Shown piece after piece: positions 7,183 through 14,606 of a DNA stretch of 14,606 bases. Location of the stretch: NCBI GenBank assembly GCA_945637645.1, contig CALZDK010000024.1, positions 1-14,606 on the forward strand, written 5' to 3'. The DNA is from an uncultured Prevotella sp. (lineage in GTDB: Bacteria; Bacteroidota; Bacteroidia; Bacteroidales; Bacteroidaceae). Within the stretch, counting starts at the first letter, position 1. Each line of letters opens with the position of its first letter. The notes beneath the pieces are model-generated. The model did not search any database, was not told the origin of the DNA, and worked only from the letters and a program-made list of their open reading frames with translations. The translations under genes were made by a program, and so were the position numbers.

Positions 7183-7884
7183 ATGCTGATAGAATACAAC
7201 AATGTAAACATACATCAGACCGACGGGGAACCCATATTGACAAATGTCAATTTCACCGTCACGGAGGGAGAATTCATCTACCTCATAGGAAGAGTGGGTA
7301 CAGGCAAGAGCTCCCTGCTCAAGACGATGTATTTCGAATTGGACGTGTTCGAGGCCGAAAAGGCAATAGTCCTCAACCACGACATCACCTCGCTGAAGCG
7401 CAAGCATATTCCTGCCCTGCGCCGACAGATGGGAATAATATTCCAAGACTTTCAACTGCTCGCCGACAGGACAATACGCCGCAACCTCGCTTTTGTGCTC
7501 AAAGCCACAGGTTGGAAAAAGAAAGACGAAATAGAGGCGCGAATAATAGAAGTGCTCGCCGAGGTGGGAATGGAGGACAAGATAGACAAGATGCCGCATG
7601 AACTCTCTGGCGGAGAGCAACAGCGCATTGCCATAGCCCGCGCCATACTCAACAAACCGAAGATTATCATCGCCGACGAGCCTACGGGCAACCTCGACCC
7701 TGAGACAGCGGAGGACATCATCCGCCTGTTGAGGGAAATATCGCAGACCGGCACTTCTGTGGTGATGAGCACTCACAACCTGCCGTTGCTCGACAAATAT
7801 CCCGGTATTGTCTATCGCTGCGCCGACGGTAACCTTGAGGAGGTGACCAACGACTACAACAAGATAAAGATGGAATTTGACTGA
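7183..7884 (+). CDS. ftsE: FtsE-like ABC transporter ATP-binding protein
   Basis: Cytoplasmic ABC ATPase of 233 residues. In the known complex FtsE pairs with the membrane protein FtsX and transmits ATP-driven change to peptidoglycan hydrolases during division. All ABC motifs are visible: Walker A GRVGTGKSS (36-44), Q-loop Gln88 in IIFQDFQLL, signature LSGGEQQR (141-148), Walker B IIIADEPTG (161-169) with Glu166, and switch His198 in STHNLP. The IFQDFQLL and ADEPTGNLDP wording is typical of the FtsE/LolD/MacB class. The short single-domain form and tight single-ATPase layout favour FtsE. No ftsX or other permease gene is adjacent, so its partner must be encoded elsewhere. LolD-type lipoprotein transport is the main alternative. 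It lies 15 bp after hisIE and 56 bp before lysC. Confidence 0.85.
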   Translation: MLIEYNNVNIHQTDGEPILTNVNFTVTEGEFIYLIGRVGTGKSSLLKTMYFELDVFEAEKAIVLNHDITSLKRKHIPALRRQMGIIFQDFQLLADRTIRRNLAFVLKATGWKKKDEIEARIIEVLAEVGMEDKIDKMPHELSGGEQQRIAIARAILNKPKIIIADEPTGNLDPETAEDIIRLLREISQTGTSVVMSTHNLPLLDKYPGIVYRCADGNLEEVTNDYNKIKMEFD

Positions 7885-7940
7885 ACAAAATTCCAGGAAA
7901 AGAAATAGGAACAAAAAAACAAAATTAAACAGATACTGAT

Positions 7941-9260
7941 ATGAAAGTAATGAAATTTGGAGGCACGTCGGTTGGCACACCAACCAGGATGAAGGACGTG
8001 ACAAAGCTCGTGACATCATCAGGCGAACAAGTGTTCGTCGTTTTCTCCGCCATGTCGGGAACCACCAACTCTCTCGTCGAGATTTCCAACTATCTCTACA
8101 AGAAAAACCCGGAGGGAGCTAACGAGGTCATCAACAAACTCGAGGAGAAATACATGCAGCACGTTGAGGAACTCTTCTCCACAAAGGAGTGGAAGGAGAC
8201 AACACGCGTGTTCCTCATGGATGTCTTCAAATATCTGCGCTCGTTCACCAAGGAACTCTTCACCAGCTTTGAGGAGAAGAGCATAGTGGCACAAGGTGAG
8301 ATAATGAGCACCAACATGATAGCCAACTACATGAAAGAGCAGGGTATTAAAGCCACTCTGCTCTCAGCCCTCGATTTCATGCGCACCGACAAGAACGCCG
8401 AGCCAGACCCGACTTACATAAAGGAGAAGCTCGCGGCTGTTCTTGAGGATAACCAAGGCGCACAGGTGTATATCACACAGGGATTCATCTGCCGAAACGC
8501 CTACGGCGAGATAGACAACCTGCAGCGCGGAGGCAGCGACTACAGCGCTTCGCTCATCGGTGCTGCCATCAATGCCGAGGAGATACAGATATGGACCGAC
8601 ATCGACGGAATGCACAACAACGACCCAAGAGTGGTTGAAAAGACAGAGCCTGTCCACCAGCTCCACTTCGAGGAAGCTGCAGAGCTTGCATACTTCGGAG
8701 CGAAGATTCTCCACCCCACTTGCGTGCAGCCAGCCAAGTTTGCCGGCATACCGGTGCGCCTGCTCAACACCATGGATCCAAAGGCAGAGGGAACAACCAT
8801 CAGCAACTACACTGAAAAAGGGAAGATAAAGGCAGTTGCCGCCAAGGACAACATCACCGCCATAAAGATTAAGAGCAGCCGAATGTTACTCGCCACAGGT
8901 TTCCTGCGCAAGGTGTTCGAGATTTTCGAGAGCTATCAGACAGCCATCGACATGGTATGTACCTCGGAGGTGGGCGTTTCAATGAGTATCGACAATCCAA
9001 GCCGTTTGGGCGAGATTGTGGATGAACTGAAAAAATACGGCACAGTGACCGTTGACCGCGACATGTGCATCATCTGCGTTGTCGGCGACCTCGACTGGAG
9101 CAACGTAGGCTTCGAGACACTTGCCACAGAGGCAATGAAGAACATTCCTGTGCGCATGATCTCCTACGGTGGAAGCAACTACAACATCTCTTTCCTCATA
9201 AAGGAGAGCGACAAGAAGCGTGCCCTGCAGAGCCTCAGCGACACACTGTTCAACAATTAG
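7941..9260 (+). CDS. lysC: Monofunctional aspartate kinase
   Basis: Phosphorylates aspartate at the entry of the pathway to lysine, diaminopimelate, threonine and methionine. The length of 439 residues fits the monofunctional LysC type, with no homoserine dehydrogenase fused. Visible motifs are KFGGTSVG (5-12) at the N-terminus, NLQRGGSDYSA (RGGSD at 196-200) and IWTDIDG in the kinase domain. Two ACT regulatory domains lie at about 303-370 and 376-439, the usual site of feedback inhibition by lysine. Which amino acid inhibits cannot be read from the sequence with confidence. The 56-bp upstream gap is the largest on the plus strand after the divergent promoter, but I saw no clear TAnnTTTG match in it. 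lysA follows after 31 bp, so the first and last lysine-pathway genes are paired. Confidence 0.96.
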   Translation: MKVMKFGGTSVGTPTRMKDVTKLVTSSGEQVFVVFSAMSGTTNSLVEISNYLYKKNPEGANEVINKLEEKYMQHVEELFSTKEWKETTRVFLMDVFKYLRSFTKELFTSFEEKSIVAQGEIMSTNMIANYMKEQGIKATLLSALDFMRTDKNAEPDPTYIKEKLAAVLEDNQGAQVYITQGFICRNAYGEIDNLQRGGSDYSASLIGAAINAEEIQIWTDIDGMHNNDPRVVEKTEPVHQLHFEEAAELAYFGAKILHPTCVQPAKFAGIPVRLLNTMDPKAEGTTISNYTEKGKIKAVAAKDNITAIKIKSSRMLLATGFLRKVFEIFESYQTAIDMVCTSEVGVSMSIDNPSRLGEIVDELKKYGTVTVDRDMCIICVVGDLDWSNVGFETLATEAMKNIPVRMISYGGSNYNISFLIKESDKKRALQSLSDTLFNN

Positions 9261-9291
9261 TCACATCAACAACCAATACAGATACAAACAC

Positions 9292-10449
9292 ATGAAAGGT
9301 AATTTTCCTGTAGAGAAGTTCCAGAACATAAGGACTCCATTCTACTACTACGACACTGATTTGCTGCGCACCACGCTGCGCACCATCAACGAAGAGGCAG
9401 GACGCCACGAGAATTTCGTGGTCCACTATGCCGTGAAGGCAAACGCCAACCCTACCCTGCTGCGCATCATACGCGAGGCAGGTCTCGGAGTGGATTGCGT
9501 CAGCGGAGGAGAGATAGAGGCTGCCATGAAGGCAGGGTTCAATCCCTCGGGCATCGTCTATGCCGGAGTGGGCAAGAGCGACTGGGAGATAAACCTCGGT
9601 CTCGACAACAACATTTTCTGCTTCAATGTGGAGAGCCTTGCCGAGCTTGAGGTTATCAACGAGCTGGCGGCATCCAAAGGGAAGACAGCCAACGTGGCTT
9701 TCCGCATCAACCCCAACGTGGGCGCTCACACGCATGCCAACATCACCACAGGACTCGCCGAAAACAAGTTCGGCATTGCCATGCGCGACATGGTTCCCGT
9801 AATCCGTAAGGCTGAGGCCATGGCAAACGTGGAGTTTGTGGGTCTTCACTTCCACATCGGATCGCAGATTCTCGACATGGGCGACTTCATAGCCCTCTGC
9901 AACCGTGTCAACGAACTGCAGGATGAGCTTGACCGTGAACACATTAAGGTGGCTAACATCAACGTGGGCGGCGGACTGGGCATAGACTACGAGCATCCCA
10001 ACCGTGTGCCAGTGCCAGACTTCAAGGCTCTGTTCGACACCTATGGACGTCATCTGCGCCTTCGTCCTGGACAGAAGCTCCACTTCGAGCTGGGACGTTC
10101 CGTAGTGGGACAGTGTGGATCTCTCATCACCCGCACACTCTACATCAAGCAGGGCGAGGTGAAGAAGTTCGCCATAGTCGATGCCGGTATGACCGACCTC
10201 ATACGTCCTGCACTCTACCAGGCTTACCACAAGATAGAGAACATCACCAGCAACGAGGCTCCTGAGACCTACGACGTGGTTGGCCCAATCTGCGAGTCGA
10301 GCGACGTCTTCGCAAAACAGATAGAGCTTAACAAGACCAGCCGCGGCGACCTTATTGCCATGCGCTCTGCAGGAGCCTACGGCGAGATAATGGCTTCGCA
10401 ATACAACTGTCGTCAGTTACCGAAAGGCTACACCGACGAGGAACTGTAA
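9292..10449 (+). CDS. lysA: Diaminopimelate decarboxylase
   Basis: PLP-dependent fold type III decarboxylase converting meso-diaminopimelate to lysine, the last step of the pathway. The 385-residue product shows the PLP lysine Lys49 in HYAVKAN, HFHIGSQI with His188, the phosphate-binding GGGLG (226-230), ELGRSVVG (266-273) and the catalytic cysteine Cys334 in GPICESSDVF. RSAGAYGEIMASQYN near the end completes the dimer-interface active site. I chose ATG at 9292 because family members begin with a short lead before TPFYYYD. The frame is open upstream to 9220, but that extension overlaps the end of lysC and reads as unrelated residues. It is 31 bp after lysC and 20 bp before the glycosyltransferase start. 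Confidence 0.97.
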   Translation: MKGNFPVEKFQNIRTPFYYYDTDLLRTTLRTINEEAGRHENFVVHYAVKANANPTLLRIIREAGLGVDCVSGGEIEAAMKAGFNPSGIVYAGVGKSDWEINLGLDNNIFCFNVESLAELEVINELAASKGKTANVAFRINPNVGAHTHANITTGLAENKFGIAMRDMVPVIRKAEAMANVEFVGLHFHIGSQILDMGDFIALCNRVNELQDELDREHIKVANINVGGGLGIDYEHPNRVPVPDFKALFDTYGRHLRLRPGQKLHFELGRSVVGQCGSLITRTLYIKQGEVKKFAIVDAGMTDLIRPALYQAYHKIENITSNEAPETYDVVGPICESSDVFAKQIELNKTSRGDLIAMRSAGAYGEIMASQYNCRQLPKGYTDEEL

Positions 10450-10468
10450 GAAACAAAAAATTTAGGAA

Positions 10469-11608
10469 TTGACATCAGACGCTTTATCATTAACTTTTGG
10501 TTGCATATTGGTCGTGCTCGCCATTGCCACAGCCTTCGTCACACCACTGTTGAGAAGGCCTAAGACAGAAGAAGGCGAGACAGACAACAACGGCAACCTG
10601 CCCTCCGTCTCCATAGTCCTCGCCGTACACGACGAGGAGGAGGAGGTGGAGCGCAACCTTCCTTTTTTTCTAAACCAGGAATACAACGGCAAGTTTGAGG
10701 TGATTGTGGTTGACGAATCCTCAACCGACAACACAACAGAAGTCCTGAAAAGACTGAAAAACGATTTCAGCAATCTCTACACCACCTTCATTCCCGATTC
10801 AAGCCATTACATCAGCAGAAGGAAACTGGCACTCACAGTGGGAGTTAAGGCAGCAAAGAACGATTGGATTGTCTTCACCGACGCAAGCTGCCGCCCCTCC
10901 AACACCAAATGGCTTACTGCCATGGCATCACACGCCACAACAGGCACCGACCTCATTCTCGGCGCAACACGCTACGCCGACTCGGCTACCGGCTATGAGC
11001 GCTTCGAACGCATTGTCAGATGGTGGCGGGAAGTGCGTGAGGCACAGTGCCGAATGGCTTATGCCTACTGTGGCTGCAATATGATGTTCCGCCGCAAGAT
11101 GTTCATTGAGGGAAATGGATTCCTCAACAGCCTGAAATATCTCCGTGGGGAATACGACTTCCTTGCCAACGAGTATGGGGAGCGTTGCCGTACGGCAGTG
11201 GCAAACGAAGCCGAAGCCACACTCACACAGGACGCTCCGTCGAGAAAGACATGGCTCAACGACCATCTCTACCACATCGACACACGGAAACATCTCGCGC
11301 ATGGTTTACACCATTCTATGCTGAACTTCTTCGACACACTTGCCATGCATCTGAACATCATGGTACAGATAGCGGCTATAGTTGTCTCACTTCTCCTGCA
11401 ACTCCACGTCATTACCATCGCAGCCTCCATAGCCCTGCTGCTCAATTATCTTCTGCGGGTCTTCATCGGCAAGAAAGCCATGCAGGCAGCAGAAGAAGAC
11501 ATCAGCATCTGGAAAATTCCATTCCTCGAGGCTTTCATGATGTGGCACAACCTCTTCCTAAGAATTAGGCACTCAAGATGCGACAAATATGACTTCATCA
11601 GACGATGA
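10469..11608 (+). CDS. Family 2 membrane-associated glycosyltransferase
   Basis: Predicted GT-A fold glycosyltransferase of 379 residues. It has one N-terminal membrane segment (about 8-26), a catalytic domain (about 45-275), and a C-terminal hydrophobic region (about 297-332), so it likely acts on the cytoplasmic face of the inner membrane. The nucleotide-binding Asp82 lies in VVDESSTDNT. The metal-binding DxD position reads DAS (138-140) in FTDASCRPS. GCNMMFRR (202-209) and GEYDF (227-231) fit the acceptor and catalytic-base regions, and KTWLND is in the QxxRW position. The start is TTG at 10469: a stop codon is in frame just upstream and no ATG or GTG precedes the membrane helix. Its 3' end overlaps the next gene by ATGA at 11605-11608, indicating coupled translation. 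Substrate and product are unknown; lipid-linked or surface glycan synthesis is a reasonable guess. Confidence 0.85.
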   Translation: MTSDALSLTFGCILVVLAIATAFVTPLLRRPKTEEGETDNNGNLPSVSIVLAVHDEEEEVERNLPFFLNQEYNGKFEVIVVDESSTDNTTEVLKRLKNDFSNLYTTFIPDSSHYISRRKLALTVGVKAAKNDWIVFTDASCRPSNTKWLTAMASHATTGTDLILGATRYADSATGYERFERIVRWWREVREAQCRMAYAYCGCNMMFRRKMFIEGNGFLNSLKYLRGEYDFLANEYGERCRTAVANEAEATLTQDAPSRKTWLNDHLYHIDTRKHLAHGLHHSMLNFFDTLAMHLNIMVQIAAIVVSLLLQLHVITIAASIALLLNYLLRVFIGKKAMQAAEEDISIWKIPFLEAFMMWHNLFLRIRHSRCDKYDFIRR

Positions 11609-12720
11609 ATATCATCCACTATAACCCATGGGGCGACAAACTGTCAGCCGAATACATCGACACGCTCAACAAGTCGATGGAGGGGAAAGCCGTGTGTCGT
11701 GTGGCCGGGTCGTTTCTTGAACTGAGGAAGGAGATGGCTCAACAGCACGCCGACATCATCGACATTCACGGCTGTTGGCACGACTCCATTCCACTGACAA
11801 CACTCCTTGCCCGCCGTCACCTCACACGCATTGTGGTCACACCTCACGGACAGCTTGAGCCATGGGTGACAAGACGACACTGGCTAACCTCCACACTGCC
11901 AAGGATGTTAGCCTATCAGAGGCGCACCATACGCAAGGCATATTCCGTAATAGTCATGGGCGAGATGGAAGAGAAGAACCTTGAGCGCTTGGGATGGACA
12001 AAACGCATAGAAACCATCGGTTGCTCACTCTTCACAAGCAGCATAACCGACGAGGAAATGGCACGGCAGACTCTTGCCGTATTCCAAAAGGTGATGGACA
12101 GCAACGTGGTGGAACTAATGAAACCCAACACCACACAAGCCCTACACTCGCTCTACAAAGCTTGCATCATAGCCGATGCCCAATGGCTAAAACAAGAGGA
12201 ACGGGAGGCTGTGGAAAACCTCGACGATGTCAGTTGGAGAGAGATAGAAATCTACGGTCACCACACCTTTACACTCGTCGATATCCGCCACGGAGCCGAT
12301 ACCCTCGGCATCACTCTACCCGACTGCCGACCGTCGGAGATAGCCTGCTACCTGCCATATAAGTACGACAAAGACGCTCCGCGCCACAGGCTCGCCTCGC
12401 TCTCTGCCGACGAAAAAGGCATGCACTCGCCAGCCGACGTTGTTGACATGATAAAGGCGCTGCACCAAAAAACAAGGAAAAACACACTCGGCATAGCAGA
12501 CATCATACAGTTCTCGTCAACTCTCTATCGCCTGCGAACCGACGAGGACGAAGTGCGCTATCTGCTTTCCGAAGCCCAGCTCACCAAGTTTGCCGCACGC
12601 CTCATGCAACTCGTCAGCCACTTCACTCTCCTGCCCGACGGCTTCCTCATCGTGCAACCGCTCGGCGACAACCAAGAACGACAAATAATGAACAATATAC
12701 TCAAAAAATTCGAACTATGA
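11605..12720 (+). CDS. GT4-like N-terminal domain fused to an unrecognised C-terminal region
   Basis: The 371-residue product is soluble-looking, with no signal peptide. Its first ~145 residues resemble the N-terminal Rossmann half of GT4 glycosyltransferases: DIIDIHGCWHD (50-60), VVTPHGQLEPW (77-87), then an AYQRRTIRKAYSVIVMGEMEEKNLERLG pattern spread over about 103-130, matching the usual run from acceptor domain to linker. The expected GT4 C-terminal half, which binds the nucleotide sugar and carries the ExxxxxxxE motif, is not seen. Instead residues about 150-371 form a region I do not recognise, with a possible beta segment (WREIEIYGHHTFTLVDIRHG, 211-230) and a helical end (about 275-371). 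It starts within the stop of the GT2 gene and its own stop overlaps fbp by ATGA. It may be a non-catalytic partner of the upstream glycosyltransferase, but function is unknown. Confidence 0.75.
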   Translation: MNIIHYNPWGDKLSAEYIDTLNKSMEGKAVCRVAGSFLELRKEMAQQHADIIDIHGCWHDSIPLTTLLARRHLTRIVVTPHGQLEPWVTRRHWLTSTLPRMLAYQRRTIRKAYSVIVMGEMEEKNLERLGWTKRIETIGCSLFTSSITDEEMARQTLAVFQKVMDSNVVELMKPNTTQALHSLYKACIIADAQWLKQEEREAVENLDDVSWREIEIYGHHTFTLVDIRHGADTLGITLPDCRPSEIACYLPYKYDKDAPRHRLASLSADEKGMHSPADVVDMIKALHQKTRKNTLGIADIIQFSSTLYRLRTDEDEVRYLLSEAQLTKFAARLMQLVSHFTLLPDGFLIVQPLGDNQERQIMNNILKKFEL

Positions 12721-14606
12721 AACCAACTGTACATTACGACATCAACAGCGACCTGCGCTACCTCAATCTTCTGTCGCAGTCGTTTCCCTCGGTGGCTGCC
12801 GCCAGCACCGAGATAATAAACCTCGAGGCAATACTCAACCTCCCCAAAGGCACGGAGCATTTCCTTGCCGACCTCCACGGAGAGTATCAGGCTTTTCGCC
12901 ACATACTGAAAAACGCGTCGGGAAACATCAAACGAAAGGTAAACGAGCTCTTCGGAAGCGAAATCCGTGAGAGCGAGAAAAAGGAACTCTGCACGCTCAT
13001 CTACTACCCCGAAGAGAAACTGGAACTTGTGAAGGCTTCCGACGAGGACATCGAAGACTGGTATCATATCACCATACACCAGCTTGTGCGTGTCTGCCGC
13101 GACGTGAGCAGCAAATACACCCACTCCAAGGTGCGGAAGTCTCTCCCGCCCGACTTCTGCTACATAATAGAGGAGCTGCTCCACGAGCGCAGCGACGACA
13201 CCAACAAGACGGCTTACGTCAAGGTAATTGTCGATACAATCATCACCACAGGTCGAGCCGACGACTTCATCATCGCTCTCTGCAACGTCATACAACGTCT
13301 CGCCATCGACCAGCTCCACATCCTCGGCGACATTTACGATCGCGGACAGGGCGCACACATCATCATCGACACTCTACAGCACTACCACAGTTGGGACATA
13401 CAGTGGGGCAACCACGACATCCTTTGGATGGGAGCCAGTGCGGGCAACAATGCCTGCATCTGCAACGTGCTTCGCCTCTCGCTTCGCTATGCCAACCTTG
13501 CCACACTTGAGGAAGGCTACGGCATAAACCTCGTGCCTCTCGCAACATTCGCCATGGAGACATACGCCAACGACCCATGCACCGAGTTCCAACCCAAGCT
13601 GTTGCGCAGCAACGACATGGACGAGAAAACACGACAGTTGACGGCAAAGATGCACAAGGCAATAGCCATCCTGCAGTTCAAGGAGGAAGCAAGGCTCTTC
13701 AAGCGTCACCCAGAATGGGGCATGACAGACCGATGCCTGTTCAACAACATCGACTACGACCGCGCGGTATGCACCATCGACGGAAAGGAATACGCCATGA
13801 CAAGCTGCCTCTTCCCCACCATCGACCCGCAAAACCCCGACAGGCTCACACCCGAAGAAGAGCAACTGCTGGAGAAGCTACACCATTCCTTTGCCGTGAG
13901 CGAGAAACTCCACAAACACATTTCCACCATACTGAGCCACGGCTGCATGTATGCCATATACAACAGCAACCTGCTCTTCCACGCCTCCATACCACTCAAC
14001 AACGACGGCACACTGAAGTCCGTGGAACTCTACAAGGGCGAGCGATACAGCGGACTGGAGCTGATGCAGCGCATAGGAATGCTCATACGTTCCGCCTTCG
14101 CCTCCGACACCGATAAGGAGGAGCACGACTACGCCGTGGACTATTTCCTTTACCTTTGGTGCGGAACCGACAGTCCATTATTCGACAAGTCGAAAATGGC
14201 AACCTTCGAACGTTATTTCCTCACCGACCGCGACACCTACAAGGAGGAAAAGGGCAACTACTTCAAACTACGCGACAATGCCGAGGTCTGCGACCGCATT
14301 CTCGACGCCTTTGGCGTTAGCGGCAGCAACCGCCATATCATAAACGGTCACGTCCCCGTTCATGCCTCAAAGGGCGAAAACCCCATCAAGGCAGGTGGAA
14401 GGCTCATGGTCATCGACGGAGGCTTCAGCGAGGCATACCACAAGGAAACCGGCATAGCTGGCTACACCCTGGTCTATCACAGCCGTGGTTTCCAGCTCGT
14501 ACAGCACGAGCCGTTCACCTCAGCTCAGGATGCCATCAACCGCGGCACCGACATTAAGAGCACCACACAGATTGTTGAGATGTCAGCCCACCGCATGCTC
14601 GTTGCC
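12717..14606 (+). CDS. fbp: Class III fructose-1,6-bisphosphatase, 3' end cut by window edge
   Basis: Hydrolyses fructose 1,6-bisphosphate to fructose 6-phosphate, the committed gluconeogenic step, in the cytoplasm. I translated 630 codons from ATG at 12717 with no stop. Class III enzymes (B. subtilis Fbp type) are about 640-675 residues, so only a short tail is missing. It is a metallophosphatase: ADLHGEY (Asp52, His54), GDIYDRGQG (Asp205, Asp208), GNHD (Asn232, His233), a LLFHASIP strand and INGHVPVHA (His545) give the metal ligands in order. The motif usually reads DRGPG; Gln replaces the proline here. The ATG sits in the stop of the preceding gene (ATGA, 12717-12720). Its position after two glycan genes suggests shared expression but no direct pathway link beyond hexose phosphate supply. 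Confidence 0.96.
   Translation, partial: MKPTVHYDINSDLRYLNLLSQSFPSVAAASTEIINLEAILNLPKGTEHFLADLHGEYQAFRHILKNASGNIKRKVNELFGSEIRESEKKELCTLIYYPEEKLELVKASDEDIEDWYHITIHQLVRVCRDVSSKYTHSKVRKSLPPDFCYIIEELLHERSDDTNKTAYVKVIVDTIITTGRADDFIIALCNVIQRLAIDQLHILGDIYDRGQGAHIIIDTLQHYHSWDIQWGNHDILWMGASAGNNACICNVLRLSLRYANLATLEEGYGINLVPLATFAMETYANDPCTEFQPKLLRSNDMDEKTRQLTAKMHKAIAILQFKEEARLFKRHPEWGMTDRCLFNNIDYDRAVCTIDGKEYAMTSCLFPTIDPQNPDRLTPEEEQLLEKLHHSFAVSEKLHKHISTILSHGCMYAIYNSNLLFHASIPLNNDGTLKSVELYKGERYSGLELMQRIGMLIRSAFASDTDKEEHDYAVDYFLYLWCGTDSPLFDKSKMATFERYFLTDRDTYKEEKGNYFKLRDNAEVCDRILDAFGVSGSNRHIINGHVPVHASKGENPIKAGGRLMVIDGGFSEAYHKETGIAGYTLVYHSRGFQLVQHEPFTSAQDAINRGTDIKSTTQIVEMSAHRMLVA

Noticed and set aside
7885..7940. 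Promoter or terminator in the largest plus-strand gap before lysC
   Set aside because: I found no TAnnTTTG match, no hairpin followed by a T-run and no dyad; the stretch is simply A-rich.
7057..8019. Antisense open frame (320 codons) spanning hisIE, ftsE and the gap before lysC
   Set aside because: It crosses three well-supported genes, reads as low-complexity Phe/Leu over the AT-rich gap, and has no motif or promoter support.
9220..9291. Longer lysA starting at 9220 inside lysC
   Set aside because: The extension is the out-of-frame reading of the lysC 3' end; family homology begins after 9292.
9250..10401. Long antisense open frame (383 codons) opposite lysA
   Set aside because: It is a mirror of lysA codon use (few codons whose reverse complement is a stop), shows no recognisable domain, and lysA itself is a complete, motif-rich enzyme.

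Overview
The window looks like a chromosomal segment of a Bacteroidales bacterium, most likely Prevotella or a close relative. The signs are two matches to the Bacteroidetes promoter pattern (TTTG, about 20 bp, TAnnTTTG), start codons preceded by A-rich rather than strong Shine-Dalgarno leaders, an HU-CCDC81/SPOR fusion protein, a fused HisIE and a class III (Firmicutes/Bacteroidetes-type) fructose-1,6-bisphosphatase. The genus call is inference; the phylum-level call is fairly secure. I saw no mobile element, CRISPR array, tRNA or rRNA, and no gene-free stretch over 300 bases. The largest gap is the 134-bp divergent region at 1711-1844.

Left end, minus strand (1-1710): rfbC (dTDP-4-dehydrorhamnose 3,5-epimerase) is followed 51 bp downstream by a UDP-glucose 6-dehydrogenase gene cut by the window edge. 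Both make nucleotide-sugar precursors for surface polysaccharide. The 134-bp divergent region carries one promoter for each direction and a perfect 10-bp inverted repeat between them.

Plus strand (1845-14606): twelve genes lie head to tail with gaps of 56 bp or less, so long read-through transcripts are possible. (a) 1845-3522: an inner-membrane HU-CCDC81/SPOR protein and a zinc-ribbon/FHA protein. (b) 3549-7167: purU, hisH, hisA, hisF and hisIE. These are late-middle histidine steps plus a formate-releasing deformylase; AICAR made by HisHF and formate made by PurU both feed purine synthesis. hisG, hisD, hisC and hisB are not here. (c) 7183-7884: an FtsE-type ABC ATPase without ftsX beside it. 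(d) 7941-10449: lysC and lysA, the first and last enzymes of the aspartate-to-lysine (diaminopimelate) route. (e) 10469-14606: a family 2 membrane glycosyltransferase, an unusual protein whose N-terminal third resembles a GT4 Rossmann half but whose remainder I do not recognise, and class III fbp cut by the right edge. These last three are joined by 4-bp ATGA stop/start overlaps.

Most of the window is ordinary anabolic metabolism. The parts most worth a second look are the GT4-like chimera at 11605-12720, the nearly leaderless GTG start of the HU/SPOR gene, the dyad in the divergent promoter region, and the fusion of an HU-type fold to a periplasmic peptidoglycan-binding domain next to an atypical FHA protein.
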